Shown piece after piece: positions 33,521 to 43,386 of a stretch of DNA of 64,000 nucleotides (within the stretch, counting starts at the first letter, position 1; every line of letters starts with the position of its first letter). The DNA comes from Pedobacter sp. MC2016-24 (GTDB lineage: Bacteria; Bacteroidota; Bacteroidia; Sphingobacteriales; Sphingobacteriaceae): positions 248,001 through 312,000 of the forward strand of contig NZ_JADFBX010000002.1 in the NCBI RefSeq assembly GCF_015223055.1, written 5' to 3'. The notes under the pieces were generated by a model. That model worked only from the letters and a program-made list of their open reading frames with translations. It made no database searches and was not told the origin of the DNA. Made by a program: the position numbers and the translations under genes.

Positions 33521-35062
33521 ATGGCCGGAGGAAAAGAAACAACAAGGCAGAAGATGATCAATATCATGTATTTGGTATTGTTAGCTATGCTTGCTTTAAA
33601 CGTATCAGATACTATACTTAATGCTTTTAAAAATATAAACGATAGTTTGGTGACATCCAAAACTAACGTAAGTGCCAGCATTGATCAATTGTTTTCATCG
33701 TTTCAAAATACCAAACTGAAAGATGAGCCTGCGAGGGCACAGCCCATTTGGGAAAAGGCCAATAAAGCCAAAGCTTATGCGGATGAATTGAATGGCTATG
33801 TGCAGAAACTGAAAGATGAATTTTTGCATGCTGGTGAAGGGATCAACGAAGAGACGGGCGACCTGAAACTTCGTGAAAATATGGACATCGCGCAGGAAAT
33901 CATGATCAATGGAAAAGAGGGTGCTAAATTGAAAGCACAGATCAATGAAACACGCGAGAAACTGATTGGCTTACTGGATGAAAAAGACCGTGCTGGTGTG
34001 ACTTTTACACTGGAAGCTAAGGATGCGGTAAAATCGGTTAATGGAAAGAAAGAATGGGCCGATATCAATTTTGGTGAGGGTACGCCATTAACTGCAGCCA
34101 ATACGATTTTAAGTAAAATCCAGTCGGACGTACGAAATGCGGAAGCTGAAGTAGTTAAAAAATTATTCGGTAACATGGATAAAGCCATGGTCAATCTGGA
34201 TCAGTTTGAGGCGGTTGCTGTTGCACCAAGTTCTTACGTGATTCAGGGACAGCCTTATGTTGCCCAGGTATTTTTAACGGCCAGCGATTCCAGATCTACA
34301 CCGAGTATATCGGTAGGTGGAAATAACCTGGCAGTTAGAGACGGTAAAGGTACTTATACCGGTGGTACAGGATCTGTAGGGGTCTTTAAATGGAGAGGGA
34401 TCATCAGTGTGAAACAAACGGATGGCCAAATCAAACAATATACTACTGCAGAACAGAGTTACCAGGTTGCCAAACCTTCTGCAACTGTTTCTCCGGATAA
34501 AATGAATGTGATTTATGCCGGTATTTCGAATCCATTTTCGGTTTCGGCAGCTGGTTTCCCATTGGAGAGTGTAAATGCAACCATTTCCGGCGGCTCAATT
34601 AAGAAAGTTGGAGGTGGCCAGTATGCTGTAAATGTTGGAGGTGATCAGATTGGTAAAACGTTAAACATCAGTGTTTCTGCAAACAGCGGTGGTAAGAGCT
34701 TAAATTTAGGCTCGCAACAGTTTAGGGTGAAAGCTTTGCCTACGCCAAAAGCGATGGTTAAAGGAAAATCCGGTGGTAATGTGCCATTGGAATTTTTAGA
34801 AGGATCCTCAGGGATTGATACCCAATTGGATGATTTTGTTTTTGACATCAAGTATAAAGTGATTCGTTTTTCTGCTACCTTTATTAATCCAAGATCGGAT
34901 GCGGTGACAATTGCCAATAGCGGCGGTGGTTTTAGCGGTCAGATTAAAGGGGCATTGAACTCTTTAAAACCGGGTGCAACTGTAATCTTTAAAGATATCA
35001 TTTGTGAAGGTCCGGATGGCAGACAAAAGAATTTAGATGGAATAACATTTTTAGCTAAATAG
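33521..35062 (+). CDS. gldM: Gliding/type IX secretion motor protein GldM (PorM)
   Basis: 513 residues. The N-terminus MAGGKETTRQKMINIMYLVL leads into one membrane helix (about 13-35) with a conserved arginine beforehand, followed by a helical D1 domain and three beta domains (for example YVIQGQPYVAQVFL and SATVSPDKMNVIYAGISNPF). It spans the periplasm to reach the GldK/GldN ring. It is 45 bp after gldL and 3 bp before gldN. Confidence 0.95.
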   Translation: MAGGKETTRQKMINIMYLVLLAMLALNVSDTILNAFKNINDSLVTSKTNVSASIDQLFSSFQNTKLKDEPARAQPIWEKANKAKAYADELNGYVQKLKDEFLHAGEGINEETGDLKLRENMDIAQEIMINGKEGAKLKAQINETREKLIGLLDEKDRAGVTFTLEAKDAVKSVNGKKEWADINFGEGTPLTAANTILSKIQSDVRNAEAEVVKKLFGNMDKAMVNLDQFEAVAVAPSSYVIQGQPYVAQVFLTASDSRSTPSISVGGNNLAVRDGKGTYTGGTGSVGVFKWRGIISVKQTDGQIKQYTTAEQSYQVAKPSATVSPDKMNVIYAGISNPFSVSAAGFPLESVNATISGGSIKKVGGGQYAVNVGGDQIGKTLNISVSANSGGKSLNLGSQQFRVKALPTPKAMVKGKSGGNVPLEFLEGSSGIDTQLDDFVFDIKYKVIRFSATFINPRSDAVTIANSGGGFSGQIKGALNSLKPGATVIFKDIICEGPDGRQKNLDGITFLAK

Positions 35063-35065
35063 AAG

Positions 35066-36049
35066 ATGATGAAGAAGGTTTTATATACTGTTGCGCTCTT
35101 ATTGTTATGCTCGGCTACTTTTGCCCAGGAGAATAAGACAACGGTGGTTAAAAAAGCATACCGGCCAGCTGTAAAGGCGAAGCCGAAAGCAGCAGTTACG
35201 CCACCTCCGGCAGCGGTAACTACACTTGCGCCTGTGGTTAAGGATACAACAATAGCTAAGGCTAAAACGAAAATTAAAACACCACCGAAGGACGGTTTTG
35301 CGGTAAGGATGGACATTGACAGCAATGTGATGGTACCGTATGCAGATGTTCGCGAGGAGGATGTATATTATTCGAAACGCATCTGGCGTGAGGTTGATGT
35401 CAGGGATACGATCAATTCAGTATTGAGTGCCGAAGGCGCAAAACTGATTGATGTGCTTTTGGAAGCGATCGGCAACGAAGAGCTGGCAGCATATTCTCCT
35501 AAGGATACTGCTTCTGGTAAGGTTTTGGAAGATAATGATTCTTTTAAAATAGCACTTACTGCACAGCAGGCGCTGCAAAATGCAAGGGGTACGGTAGAAG
35601 GGGTAGCCGATTCTACCACCGGTAAAATCGGTGAACCACAATTGAGAAGATTGCGTTCTGAAGAATTTGTGAAGTTTAGAATTAAGGAAGACTGGATCCT
35701 GGATACCAAACGTTCTATTTTTGAACCTAGGATTGTAGGTATTGCACCTATGAAAATGGTTGAAGGACACTGGCAGCCGGTATTTTGGGTCTATTATGAT
35801 GATGCAAGAGAATTGTTGAGCAAAAAAAGAATGATCAATCCTTTAAATGATGCTTCACAGTTGACCTTTGATGATTTCTTTGTCAGACGTCTTTTCTCTA
35901 GTTATGTAGTTAAAGAAACCAATCCGTCTAATAAAAGTATTGCTGATGTATTGGGTGTAACGGATGTTAAAGACCCAAGGAAATTATACGAATCGGAAAA
36001 GATTAAAAAATCGATCTCTGACTTTGAGCAGAGTTTGTGGGAATATTAA
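35066..36049 (+). CDS. gldN: Gliding/type IX secretion protein GldN (PorN)
   Basis: 327 residues with a signal peptide (VALLLLCSATFAQ) and a low-complexity Lys/Ala/Pro segment (about 27-75). The conserved GldN core follows: ADVREEDVYYSKRIWREVDV, then IKEDWILDTKRSIFEPRIVG and WVYYDDARELL. PorN/GldN binds GldK in the periplasmic ring. It ends the gld operon; a strong terminator lies 22 bp later. Confidence 0.95.
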   Translation: MMKKVLYTVALLLLCSATFAQENKTTVVKKAYRPAVKAKPKAAVTPPPAAVTTLAPVVKDTTIAKAKTKIKTPPKDGFAVRMDIDSNVMVPYADVREEDVYYSKRIWREVDVRDTINSVLSAEGAKLIDVLLEAIGNEELAAYSPKDTASGKVLEDNDSFKIALTAQQALQNARGTVEGVADSTTGKIGEPQLRRLRSEEFVKFRIKEDWILDTKRSIFEPRIVGIAPMKMVEGHWQPVFWVYYDDARELLSKKRMINPLNDASQLTFDDFFVRRLFSSYVVKETNPSNKSIADVLGVTDVKDPRKLYESEKIKKSISDFEQSLWEY

Positions 36050-36070
36050 TATTCCATTTATACTTCATTA

Positions 36071-36103
36071 AAAAGGCGCGGATGTTAAATATCCGCGCCT
36101 TTT
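36071..36103. terminator. Bidirectional terminator between gldN and uvrC
   Basis: AAAAGGCGCGGAT (36071-36083) pairs perfectly with ATCCGCGCCTTTT (36091-36103) around a seven-base loop. It has A- and T-runs at the two ends and so can serve both strands. The uvrC stop codon lies in the loop, and the last uvrC codons form one arm. Confidence 0.85.
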
Positions 36104-37899
36104 AGCTTTGTAAAATAATCCAGCAAGGTTTTAACCTGTGCTTTGTTCAATACTTTTGCCAGCTCTTCTTCTGTGGCCTCTTTGATTTTTTTAACAGATT
36201 TGAACTGTCTCAATAGTTTATCAGCAGTAGTTTTTCCAATGCCTGTAATTTGTTCGAGTTCGGTTTTTAACGTACCCTGGTCGCGTTTCTTGCGGTGGAA
36301 AGTGATTCCAAAGCGGTGGGCTTCATCACGGAGCTGCTGGATCACTTTCAGGGTTTCAGATTTTTTATCCAGGTAAAGCGGGTATGGATCGCCGGGGAAG
36401 AAGAGTTCTTCCAGCCTCTTGGCAATTCCGATCACCGTAACCTTGTGTTGCATGCCCAGCTTTTTAATGCTCGTCATAGCAGAAGATAACTGGCCTTTAC
36501 CGCCATCAATGATGATCAGCTGAGGTAATGTGTGCTCTTCTTCCAACATGCGCTTATATCGCCTGTAAACGGCTTCTTCCATTGTTGCAAAATCATTCGG
36601 TCCTTCTACGGTTTTTACGTTGAAATGCCTGTAATCTTTTTTGGAAGGTTTGGCATCTTTAAAAACCACAATCGCAGATACCGGATAATCGCCCTGGAAG
36701 TTGGAGTTATCGAAACATTCGATGTGCTGAGGGAGTTGGCTTAAGCCCAGGTCTTTTTGCATTTGACCCAGGATGCGGTCTGTTCTCAGATCCGGGTTTA
36801 ATTTTTCATATTGGTTGAGTTTTTCCTTTCGGAAGAACAACACATTCTTTTGGGATAGCTCCAGTAATTTCTTTTTCTCGCCCAGTTTGGGTTGGGTAAA
36901 CTTCAGGTCCTCGTCCAGCAAAGTGATCTCAAAGGGTACAATGATCTCTTTCGATGTACTGTTGAACTTGGTCCGGAATTCGGTGATGGCCAATGTCAAT
37001 AGCTCCTCATCGGTTTCATCTAGCCGTTTTTTGATTTCAATGGTTTGCGTTTGGATGATGGTACCATTCATAACTTTGAGGTAGTTTACAAAGGCATAAC
37101 GTTCATCGGAGGCAATACTCACCACGTCGATATTGGTGATGGCGCTATTAACCACCGTTGATTTACTCTGGTATTTTTCCAGCACCACCAGTTTACGCTG
37201 GTATTGGTGTGCCTGCTCGAAGTTGAGGTCTGTTACCGCATTTTTGATGACCTGTTTGACATCGCGGATAACCGCACCAATTTTACCATTTAAAATATCT
37301 TTGATCTCTTCAATGCTATTGTCATAGTCGGCAGCAGTTTGGTACGCCTGACAAGGGCCTTTGCAATTGCCGATCTGGTATTCCAGACAAACTTTAAACT
37401 TGCCCTCCTCAATGTTCTTTTGATTGAGCGGGAGGTTGCAGGTCCGAAGGGGATAAGTCTCTTTAATCAGATCCAGGATGGTGTGCATCATGCCTACAGA
37501 GGCATACGGGCCGAAATAGGTGGAGCCATCTTTGATCATTTTTCGTGTCCAGTATACACGCGGAAAGGCTTCTTTTTTAATGATGATCCAGGGGTAGGTC
37601 TTGTCATCCTTCAGCATGATGTTATACCGGGGCTGGTGCTTTTTGATCAGGCTGTTTTCAAGCAGCCAGGCATCAATTTCGGTATCTACAATGGTAAAGG
37701 TGATGTTCCTGATTTTGGAAACCAGCACCCTGGTTTTGCCATTCATCTGGTTGTCCTTGTTGAAATAAGAGCCGACCCGGTTTCTTAAATCCTTGGCTTT
37801 TCCGATGTATATAAGTATCCCCTCGGCATCCCAGTACTGGTAAACTCCAGGTTTATGCGGAATGTCGGCCAGGGCCTTTTTATAGTCAAAAGCACTCAT
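36085..37899 (-). CDS. uvrC: Excinuclease ABC subunit C
   Basis: 604 residues with all UvrC parts: an N-terminal GIY-YIG nuclease domain (GVYQYWDAEGILIYIGKAKD, about 18-95), a UVR motif near 205-240, the central UvrC homology region with ECFDNSNFQG and the RNase H-like endonuclease (IDGGKGQLSSA), and a C-terminal helix-hairpin-helix (LEQITGIGKTTADKLLRQFK). It makes both incisions in nucleotide excision repair. It begins 25 bp after the PBP1A gene on the same strand and is probably the end of that operon. Confidence 0.97.
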   Translation of the reverse strand: MSAFDYKKALADIPHKPGVYQYWDAEGILIYIGKAKDLRNRVGSYFNKDNQMNGKTRVLVSKIRNITFTIVDTEIDAWLLENSLIKKHQPRYNIMLKDDKTYPWIIIKKEAFPRVYWTRKMIKDGSTYFGPYASVGMMHTILDLIKETYPLRTCNLPLNQKNIEEGKFKVCLEYQIGNCKGPCQAYQTAADYDNSIEEIKDILNGKIGAVIRDVKQVIKNAVTDLNFEQAHQYQRKLVVLEKYQSKSTVVNSAITNIDVVSIASDERYAFVNYLKVMNGTIIQTQTIEIKKRLDETDEELLTLAITEFRTKFNSTSKEIIVPFEITLLDEDLKFTQPKLGEKKKLLELSQKNVLFFRKEKLNQYEKLNPDLRTDRILGQMQKDLGLSQLPQHIECFDNSNFQGDYPVSAIVVFKDAKPSKKDYRHFNVKTVEGPNDFATMEEAVYRRYKRMLEEEHTLPQLIIIDGGKGQLSSAMTSIKKLGMQHKVTVIGIAKRLEELFFPGDPYPLYLDKKSETLKVIQQLRDEAHRFGITFHRKKRDQGTLKTELEQITGIGKTTADKLLRQFKSVKKIKEATEEELAKVLNKAQVKTLLDYFTKLKGADI

Positions 37900-37924
37900 G
37901 TATTGGTTTTTATATAATCTGGAT

Positions 37925-40147
37925 TTAAAAACCCAGTTTCTCGTCTAAGTCTGTTTTACTTTGTTCCTGCTGCTGGTATTGGTTGCAGTCATACACGATG
38001 GATACCCCACTTTTTGGCGGTTCAAAATCAGCTTTGCTCAGGTTTAGCTTTTTGCTGGCATATACACGCTTCATAAAGCCTGCATAGATTGGTAAGGCTG
38101 TAGTTGCTCCATCACCCTGTGCAGTACTGGTGAAGTGGAAGGCACGGTCTTCGCAACCTGTCCACACCCCAGCAACCAATTGCGGGGTAATGGCCATAAA
38201 CCAACCATCGGAGTTGGCGTTGGTGGTACCTGTTTTTCCGCCGATAGGGCCGGTTACGCCGAACTTTCCTGCCAGGCGCCATCCTGTTCCATTGGTGATT
38301 ACACCACGCAGCATACGGGTCATGACATAAGCCACATCCTCTTCCATAGCCGGTACAGGAACTGGCTTTTCTCCATAAAGGACTACACCATTGCGATCTT
38401 CAATTCTTAAAATATAAGTTGGCTTTGTCCAGATTCCTTTATTGGCAAAAACGCTGTATGCGCCGACCATATCATAAACTGAGGCATCAAAAGAACCCAG
38501 GGCGATAGAAGGCACAACAGGTACATCAGAAGTAATACCCATCTTTTTAGCCAGTTTAGCTACTGCGGCAGGACCAACTTGTTTCATGATATAGGCTGCA
38601 ATGTAGTTTTGTGACAAGGCCAGGGCTTTTTGCAGGGTTAAATAACCAGGTACAGTACCCGAAGAGCGTGGTGTCCATGGTTTGCTGCCTGGAACATCTA
38701 TGGTTACGGGTTCGTTTAAAACACTGTAACAAGGTGAATAGCCACTTTGCAGGGCTACGGTATAGGTGAAAGGTTTGGCGGTAGAGCCGACCTGACGGGT
38801 TCCCATTTTTACCTGATCGTATTTGAAATGTTCATAATTGATGCCACCAACCCAGGCTTTTACATAACCTGTTTGTGGATCCATGGCCATCATGGCATTT
38901 CTTAAGAGCAGTTTATTGTATTTGACAGAATCGATCGGTTTCATCAGGGTATCAATGTTACCCCTCCAGCTGAATATGGTTAAACGGGTTGGGGTATTGA
39001 AGTCTGTGCGGATCTCTTCTTCTGACTTTCCTTCCAATTGGAGCGCACGATACCGGTCTGACCGCTTCATTCCCTGTTCGATCTGCAGTTCTTTGCCTTT
39101 GAAAGGATCTTTTCCTTTCCAGCTTTTAAGGAAAGAAGCCTGTAGGATTTTCATGTACTCTTTTTGTGCTTCTTCTGCATATTCCTGCATCTCATAATTG
39201 AGGGAGGTATAGATTTTCAGACCATCTCTGTCGAGGTCATAAGGCACTCCGTTGTTGAGGATGGAACGTTCCTGGAATATTTTTTTGATGTCACTCTTAA
39301 GTACAGCCCTGAAATAAGGTGCGATCCCATCGTTTACGGTTGCCGCGGCAAATTTTAGTCCGAGTGGTTTGTCCTTATCGGCGTCCATTTGCTGTTGGGT
39401 AAGGAAGTCTGCTTTAACCATCAAACCCATAATGGTGTTCCGGCGGGCCAGTGAACGATCGGGGTTGCGGGTAGGCGAGTATCTGCCGGTTCCTTTCAAA
39501 ATCCCCACCAATGTAGCCGCCTGAGGCACGGTCAGTTCACTTGGTGTGGTGTCGAAATAAACCCTTGCTGCCGATTTGATGCCATAAGCCTGGTTGCCGA
39601 AATCTACGGTATTCAGGTACATCACCAGGATTTCTTCCTTGGTATAGTTACGTTCTAATTTTACAGCAATGATCCATTCCTGGAACTTTTGCAGGATCCT
39701 TTTGCTAAAGTTTTTTTGCCGGCCTTCTTCTGAAAAAAGGTTCAGGGCCAGTTGTTGGGTAATGGTACTTCCACCTTGCTTCTTGCCAATAAGTGCATAA
39801 AGAAAAATGGTGAAGGTACGTTTGAAATCTATACCTGAATGTTCTTTAAACCTGACATCTTCGGTTGCGATCAAGGCATTGATTACATTCGGAGAGATCT
39901 GCGCATAAGATACATTAGAACGGTTTTGTATAAAATAAGTACCCAATACGCGTTTGTCGTCGGCCAGAATTTCTGAGGCCTGATTGCTTTTTGGGTGTTC
40001 AATATCCCGGAAGGAAGGCAAGGGGCCTAACAGACCGAAACCAATGGCCATGATGAACATTGCAAACAGGACCATTCCACCGATCAGTAACTTCCATATT
40101 CTAAAATTATACTTTCTGATGTCTTCCTGCGAAAGTTTATTGTTCAT
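37925..40147 (-). CDS. Class A penicillin-binding protein 1A (glycosyltransferase/transpeptidase)
   Basis: 740 residues from the ATG one base after the porW stop; a start nine codons earlier would overlap porW. A membrane helix (about 18-40) precedes a GT51 glycosyltransferase domain (EDVRFKEHSGIDFKRT, GGSTITQQLALNLF, LMVKADFLT) and a penicillin-binding transpeptidase domain with SxxK (GSTAKPF), SxN (LSQNYIAAY) and KTG (GGKTGTTNANSDGWF). It polymerises and crosslinks peptidoglycan in the periplasm. Confidence 0.95.
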   Translation of the reverse strand: MNNKLSQEDIRKYNFRIWKLLIGGMVLFAMFIMAIGFGLLGPLPSFRDIEHPKSNQASEILADDKRVLGTYFIQNRSNVSYAQISPNVINALIATEDVRFKEHSGIDFKRTFTIFLYALIGKKQGGSTITQQLALNLFSEEGRQKNFSKRILQKFQEWIIAVKLERNYTKEEILVMYLNTVDFGNQAYGIKSAARVYFDTTPSELTVPQAATLVGILKGTGRYSPTRNPDRSLARRNTIMGLMVKADFLTQQQMDADKDKPLGLKFAAATVNDGIAPYFRAVLKSDIKKIFQERSILNNGVPYDLDRDGLKIYTSLNYEMQEYAEEAQKEYMKILQASFLKSWKGKDPFKGKELQIEQGMKRSDRYRALQLEGKSEEEIRTDFNTPTRLTIFSWRGNIDTLMKPIDSVKYNKLLLRNAMMAMDPQTGYVKAWVGGINYEHFKYDQVKMGTRQVGSTAKPFTYTVALQSGYSPCYSVLNEPVTIDVPGSKPWTPRSSGTVPGYLTLQKALALSQNYIAAYIMKQVGPAAVAKLAKKMGITSDVPVVPSIALGSFDASVYDMVGAYSVFANKGIWTKPTYILRIEDRNGVVLYGEKPVPVPAMEEDVAYVMTRMLRGVITNGTGWRLAGKFGVTGPIGGKTGTTNANSDGWFMAITPQLVAGVWTGCEDRAFHFTSTAQGDGATTALPIYAGFMKRVYASKKLNLSKADFEPPKSGVSIVYDCNQYQQQEQSKTDLDEKLGF

Positions 40148-40148
40148 T

Positions 40149-43052
40149 TTAATAGTTGTTTTTGTAGAATTCAAGGTACTTGTTGAGGGTATCCTTGTTG
40201 GTTAACTTATCGAAATTTTCTTTGCTAATAATGAAGCCGGTATATATATTCGCCGGAACCTTCATGATCTGTTTTAGCTGAGGAGTAATACCTTCAGCAT
40301 ATGTCTTAGCGTCGTCAAAATTACTAAAGTTCCCTACATATATGAGCTGATCATTGTCAAATTCTTTCAATTGGTGCTTTAAATTGCTTCCAGCATAGTT
40401 TCCGCGGTTAAACTGGCCGATTCCAAATCGCGAAGAGCTTAAGGTTAAGGAAGCATCGGCTACATCTATGACATAATAATAGGTAGCTGAAGCCGCAGTG
40501 CTGAAGATGCTCGGTATTTTTACAGGCTTTGGTTTTTCAGGTTCTGCAAGTTTGACCGGTTCTGTGGTTTTAACAGGCGCTGTAATTTTTGCCGGTTCTG
40601 CAGGCTTGTCAGGCGTTGACGTTTTAACGGGTTCGGCTGTTTTAACAGGTTCTGCAACCTGCACTGGTTTTGTTGTTTTTACCGGGGCAACAGTTTCAAC
40701 TGGTGTGGCTGTCTTCGGTTTTTTATACGTATTGGCTGCAATAACCGGTGCCGTTTTTATTGGCACCGGAGTTGTACGTGGCGCAAAAGGAGATTCGCCC
40801 GGATCGAAATCCGGTAAGGCAATGCTGCGTTTACGGAACTCGGTCAGGTGTTCATTGATATAGGCCAGGTGCTCTCTAACCAATGGCGTAATGAGCAGAT
40901 CATTCGGATATTTCGTATTGATGCTGTTGAAGGCGGATATTAAACTGTCTACGTTATTGGTCCGGCCGATGGCAATGGCTTTCAGATAATCATATTGCGG
41001 TGCAAGATAATTGTCCGAATTGCTTTTCATGGTTTCATTGACATTCATGATTACCGCAGGGAAGTTTTTCTGCTGGTAGAGATCGAAGAGCTCGTTGTAT
41101 TGTTTATTGATGGCTGTTTCCATCGCATTGCGCTTCATCGAGAACGATGGGTCCAGGATGATTTTGGCATACACAGAACTTGGGAAATCCTTTAACAGAC
41201 TGTTTTTATAACCTTCGGCCTTTGCCGGATTTTCTTTTTGATTGATCAGGTATAAGCTATAATAAAGTGCACCGAGGTGGTTGTTGTCCGGATAACGTTT
41301 TAACAGGGTTTGGTAAACGTCTTCTGCCTCTTTAGCGTCGTTCAGTTCCTGCAGGTAGAAATTTGCAATTTCATAATAGGCATCGATGATGCGCTGGTCG
41401 GACTTGGCCAGTTGCGGCGCTGTTGTGGGCAAGGCATCTGTATACGCTTTAATTGCGGAAGTCTGATCGCCGGTACTTGCTACATTTTGATCCGGATTGG
41501 CTGGAACTCCTGTTGCAGCAACCACATCCTGAATGGTATTTTGCTGAGAAGATCGGATGCTCTGGCGCCAGTTGTTTTCCAGTTTACGGTTTCCCCATTT
41601 CTTTTTGAAGTCTGAAAAACCACGACTAAGCGCACTTGGATTGCTGAAATAGAAAGTATTGCTGCTCGCGCCCTGTGCTCTGGTTCCGTTGAGATCAGTA
41701 TTGCTGAAGCCGGTAAAGGTTGTACTGGCAGCGCTATTATTATCCACAGCTGCTACTTGTACCGGTTTGAACATGGCCTGTATTTTGTCATTTCGGCTTT
41801 GTTCCGGAAGTTTTGCCAGCATTTGCATGGTGTCTTCGCGTGCGATGATTTTATAGCGGTCGGTAAGGTATTCCAGGTTCTGGTTCTTTTTTAAGATTAC
41901 TGCATAACCAGGAAAGGTTTTTGGTAGCGTGTTTACTGCGCTGTCATAGTACAATTTTGCCTGCAGGTAATCGCGGTCATGTTTAAAATGAACATCCGCT
42001 ATACTGAGGTAAGAAAGGCCTTTCTGGTACTGGTTCTTGCTGCTGTTTTGAATAGACAGTTTGTAGTACTTTTTTGCGCCGACAAAATCGCCATCGGCAG
42101 CCAGGCTTTGTGCCACCTGAAAATAGATCTGATCGTTATAATCCGTGTTTTTATCATCTTTAAGCATGGCGAGTAGTTCGGCTTGCTTATTGGTGGTTTT
42201 GCCACTCATGAGTGCATTCAGTTTGATGCGGTTGAGGTTGGCATTGAAATACATTTCGAAAGGTGCATTGCTTTTCTCAACCTTTCTGTAGTTGAGCAAT
42301 GCTTCGGGATAGTTTTTTTGTTGTTCAGCAAGTTGGGCTAGGATGTAAGTCCACCTGATTTTGTGCTGTGTATTGTGACTTGCCTTGATGGCATCTTTTA
42401 AGAATGAGGTTGCTTCCGGATACCGTTCCCGGTAGATGCACATTTGTGCGATGGTGGCCAGGGGCTCTGACTGGTTTTTCTTGATCGGCTCCAGCGCATC
42501 AACCAGGGTATCGAGTACCAGGGAGGCTTCTGTTAGCCTGCGCAATTGCATCATACTTCTGGCTTTCCAGTTGAGTGCTTCAATACGTACCATGGTTTGT
42601 TTCTGGTAGGCTTTGGAAACATAATCAAAATACTCGGTTGCGTTGAAGTATGCGCCTTTAAAATAGTGCGCTTTTCCAAGCAGGAGGTAGGCATCGTCAA
42701 TATAATTGCTGTTGCTTTTTTCCAGAATGATGGCTTGTGCTTTTTTGATGATGTCGTCCAGCGACTTACCACCTGATTGGGCAGGAGGTCTGGCCATGTT
42801 GAAATTTTCATCTATTTCAGGGCCCAGATATACAGGCAGGATCTGGTCAAAGTTTTCCGGATAACTTTCGGCAAGGGCTTCCTGTTGATCGGCCAGGATA
42901 ACTTTGGCATTGTATATGTAATTATAACGTGCAGTTAAATTTTGCATTGCCCTGCCTGTGGCAGTATCTTTTTGGGTGCCGCAGGAATATATTATGCCAA
43001 TGCATAAACTAAATAATATTACCTTTAAATTGTGGTTAGCGTAATTTTTCAA
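40149..43052 (-). CDS. porW: Type IX secretion TPR lipoprotein PorW/SprE
   Basis: 967 residues from a TTG start. The lipobox is IIYSCGTQKDTATG. Conserved opening blocks TARYNYIYNAKVIL and SYPENFDQILPVY match the PorW/SprE family, followed by many TPR repeats (about 80-700), a Pro/Lys/Thr/Val/Glu low-complexity linker of PVKT/EPVK-like units (about 770-845) and a C-terminal SPOR-like domain (YYYVIDVADASLTLSSSRF, then QLIYVGNFSNFDDAKTYAEG). PorW links the outer membrane ring to the PorLM motor. The gene has its own TACTTTTG box upstream. Confidence 0.85.
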   Translation of the reverse strand: MKNYANHNLKVILFSLCIGIIYSCGTQKDTATGRAMQNLTARYNYIYNAKVILADQQEALAESYPENFDQILPVYLGPEIDENFNMARPPAQSGGKSLDDIIKKAQAIILEKSNSNYIDDAYLLLGKAHYFKGAYFNATEYFDYVSKAYQKQTMVRIEALNWKARSMMQLRRLTEASLVLDTLVDALEPIKKNQSEPLATIAQMCIYRERYPEATSFLKDAIKASHNTQHKIRWTYILAQLAEQQKNYPEALLNYRKVEKSNAPFEMYFNANLNRIKLNALMSGKTTNKQAELLAMLKDDKNTDYNDQIYFQVAQSLAADGDFVGAKKYYKLSIQNSSKNQYQKGLSYLSIADVHFKHDRDYLQAKLYYDSAVNTLPKTFPGYAVILKKNQNLEYLTDRYKIIAREDTMQMLAKLPEQSRNDKIQAMFKPVQVAAVDNNSAASTTFTGFSNTDLNGTRAQGASSNTFYFSNPSALSRGFSDFKKKWGNRKLENNWRQSIRSSQQNTIQDVVAATGVPANPDQNVASTGDQTSAIKAYTDALPTTAPQLAKSDQRIIDAYYEIANFYLQELNDAKEAEDVYQTLLKRYPDNNHLGALYYSLYLINQKENPAKAEGYKNSLLKDFPSSVYAKIILDPSFSMKRNAMETAINKQYNELFDLYQQKNFPAVIMNVNETMKSNSDNYLAPQYDYLKAIAIGRTNNVDSLISAFNSINTKYPNDLLITPLVREHLAYINEHLTEFRKRSIALPDFDPGESPFAPRTTPVPIKTAPVIAANTYKKPKTATPVETVAPVKTTKPVQVAEPVKTAEPVKTSTPDKPAEPAKITAPVKTTEPVKLAEPEKPKPVKIPSIFSTAASATYYYVIDVADASLTLSSSRFGIGQFNRGNYAGSNLKHQLKEFDNDQLIYVGNFSNFDDAKTYAEGITPQLKQIMKVPANIYTGFIISKENFDKLTNKDTLNKYLEFYKNNY

Positions 43053-43094
43053 TTAGATGAGATAAGTTAATGCTTATAAACAACAAAATATATG

Positions 43095-43102
43095 CAAAAG
43101 TA
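43095..43102 (-). promoter_or_regulatory. -7 box TACTTTTG for the porW operon
   Basis: An exact TAnnTTTG match on the minus strand, about 43 bases before the porW TTG start, in the 106-bp divergent gap with the ATP synthase operon. Confidence 0.45.
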
Positions 43103-43158
43103 TTTTATTAGACAATAACTTCTTAACAAAACGTATTTTTATTTCATACCTATTTATA

Positions 43159-43380
43159 ATGACCGATCCGGAAGAGAAAAAAAAGAGCATAAGTAATTTT
43201 GCCAAATACTCGTCAATTAGCTTTCAAATGATTGCGATTATTGGTGTTTTTGCATTTATAGGCTTTAAAATAGACACCAGGCGCAATGCGAAAACGCCGC
43301 TCGTGACTGCAGCGATGAGTCTGGTAGGGGTCGCTGTTGCCATGTATCAGGTTGTAAAACAATTGAATAAAAATGATTGA
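43159..43380 (+). CDS. AtpZ/AtpI-type small protein of the ATP synthase operon
   Basis: 73 residues with two membrane helices (about 20-40 and 50-66) joined by FKIDTRRNAKTPL. This is the layout of the ATPase_gene1/AtpZ-AtpI family, found at the head of F-ATPase operons and implicated in Mg/Ca transport or c-ring assembly. The gene leads the atp cluster and is followed immediately by the next open frame. Confidence 0.8.
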   Translation: MTDPEEKKKSISNFAKYSSISFQMIAIIGVFAFIGFKIDTRRNAKTPLVTAAMSLVGVAVAMYQVVKQLNKND

Positions 43381-43386
43381 TGTTTA

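Noticed and set aside
40498..40863. Repetitive plus-strand open frame rich in Thr, Gly and Val
   Set aside because: It is the complement of the repetitive PVKT linker of porW, and the repetition explains the lack of stops.
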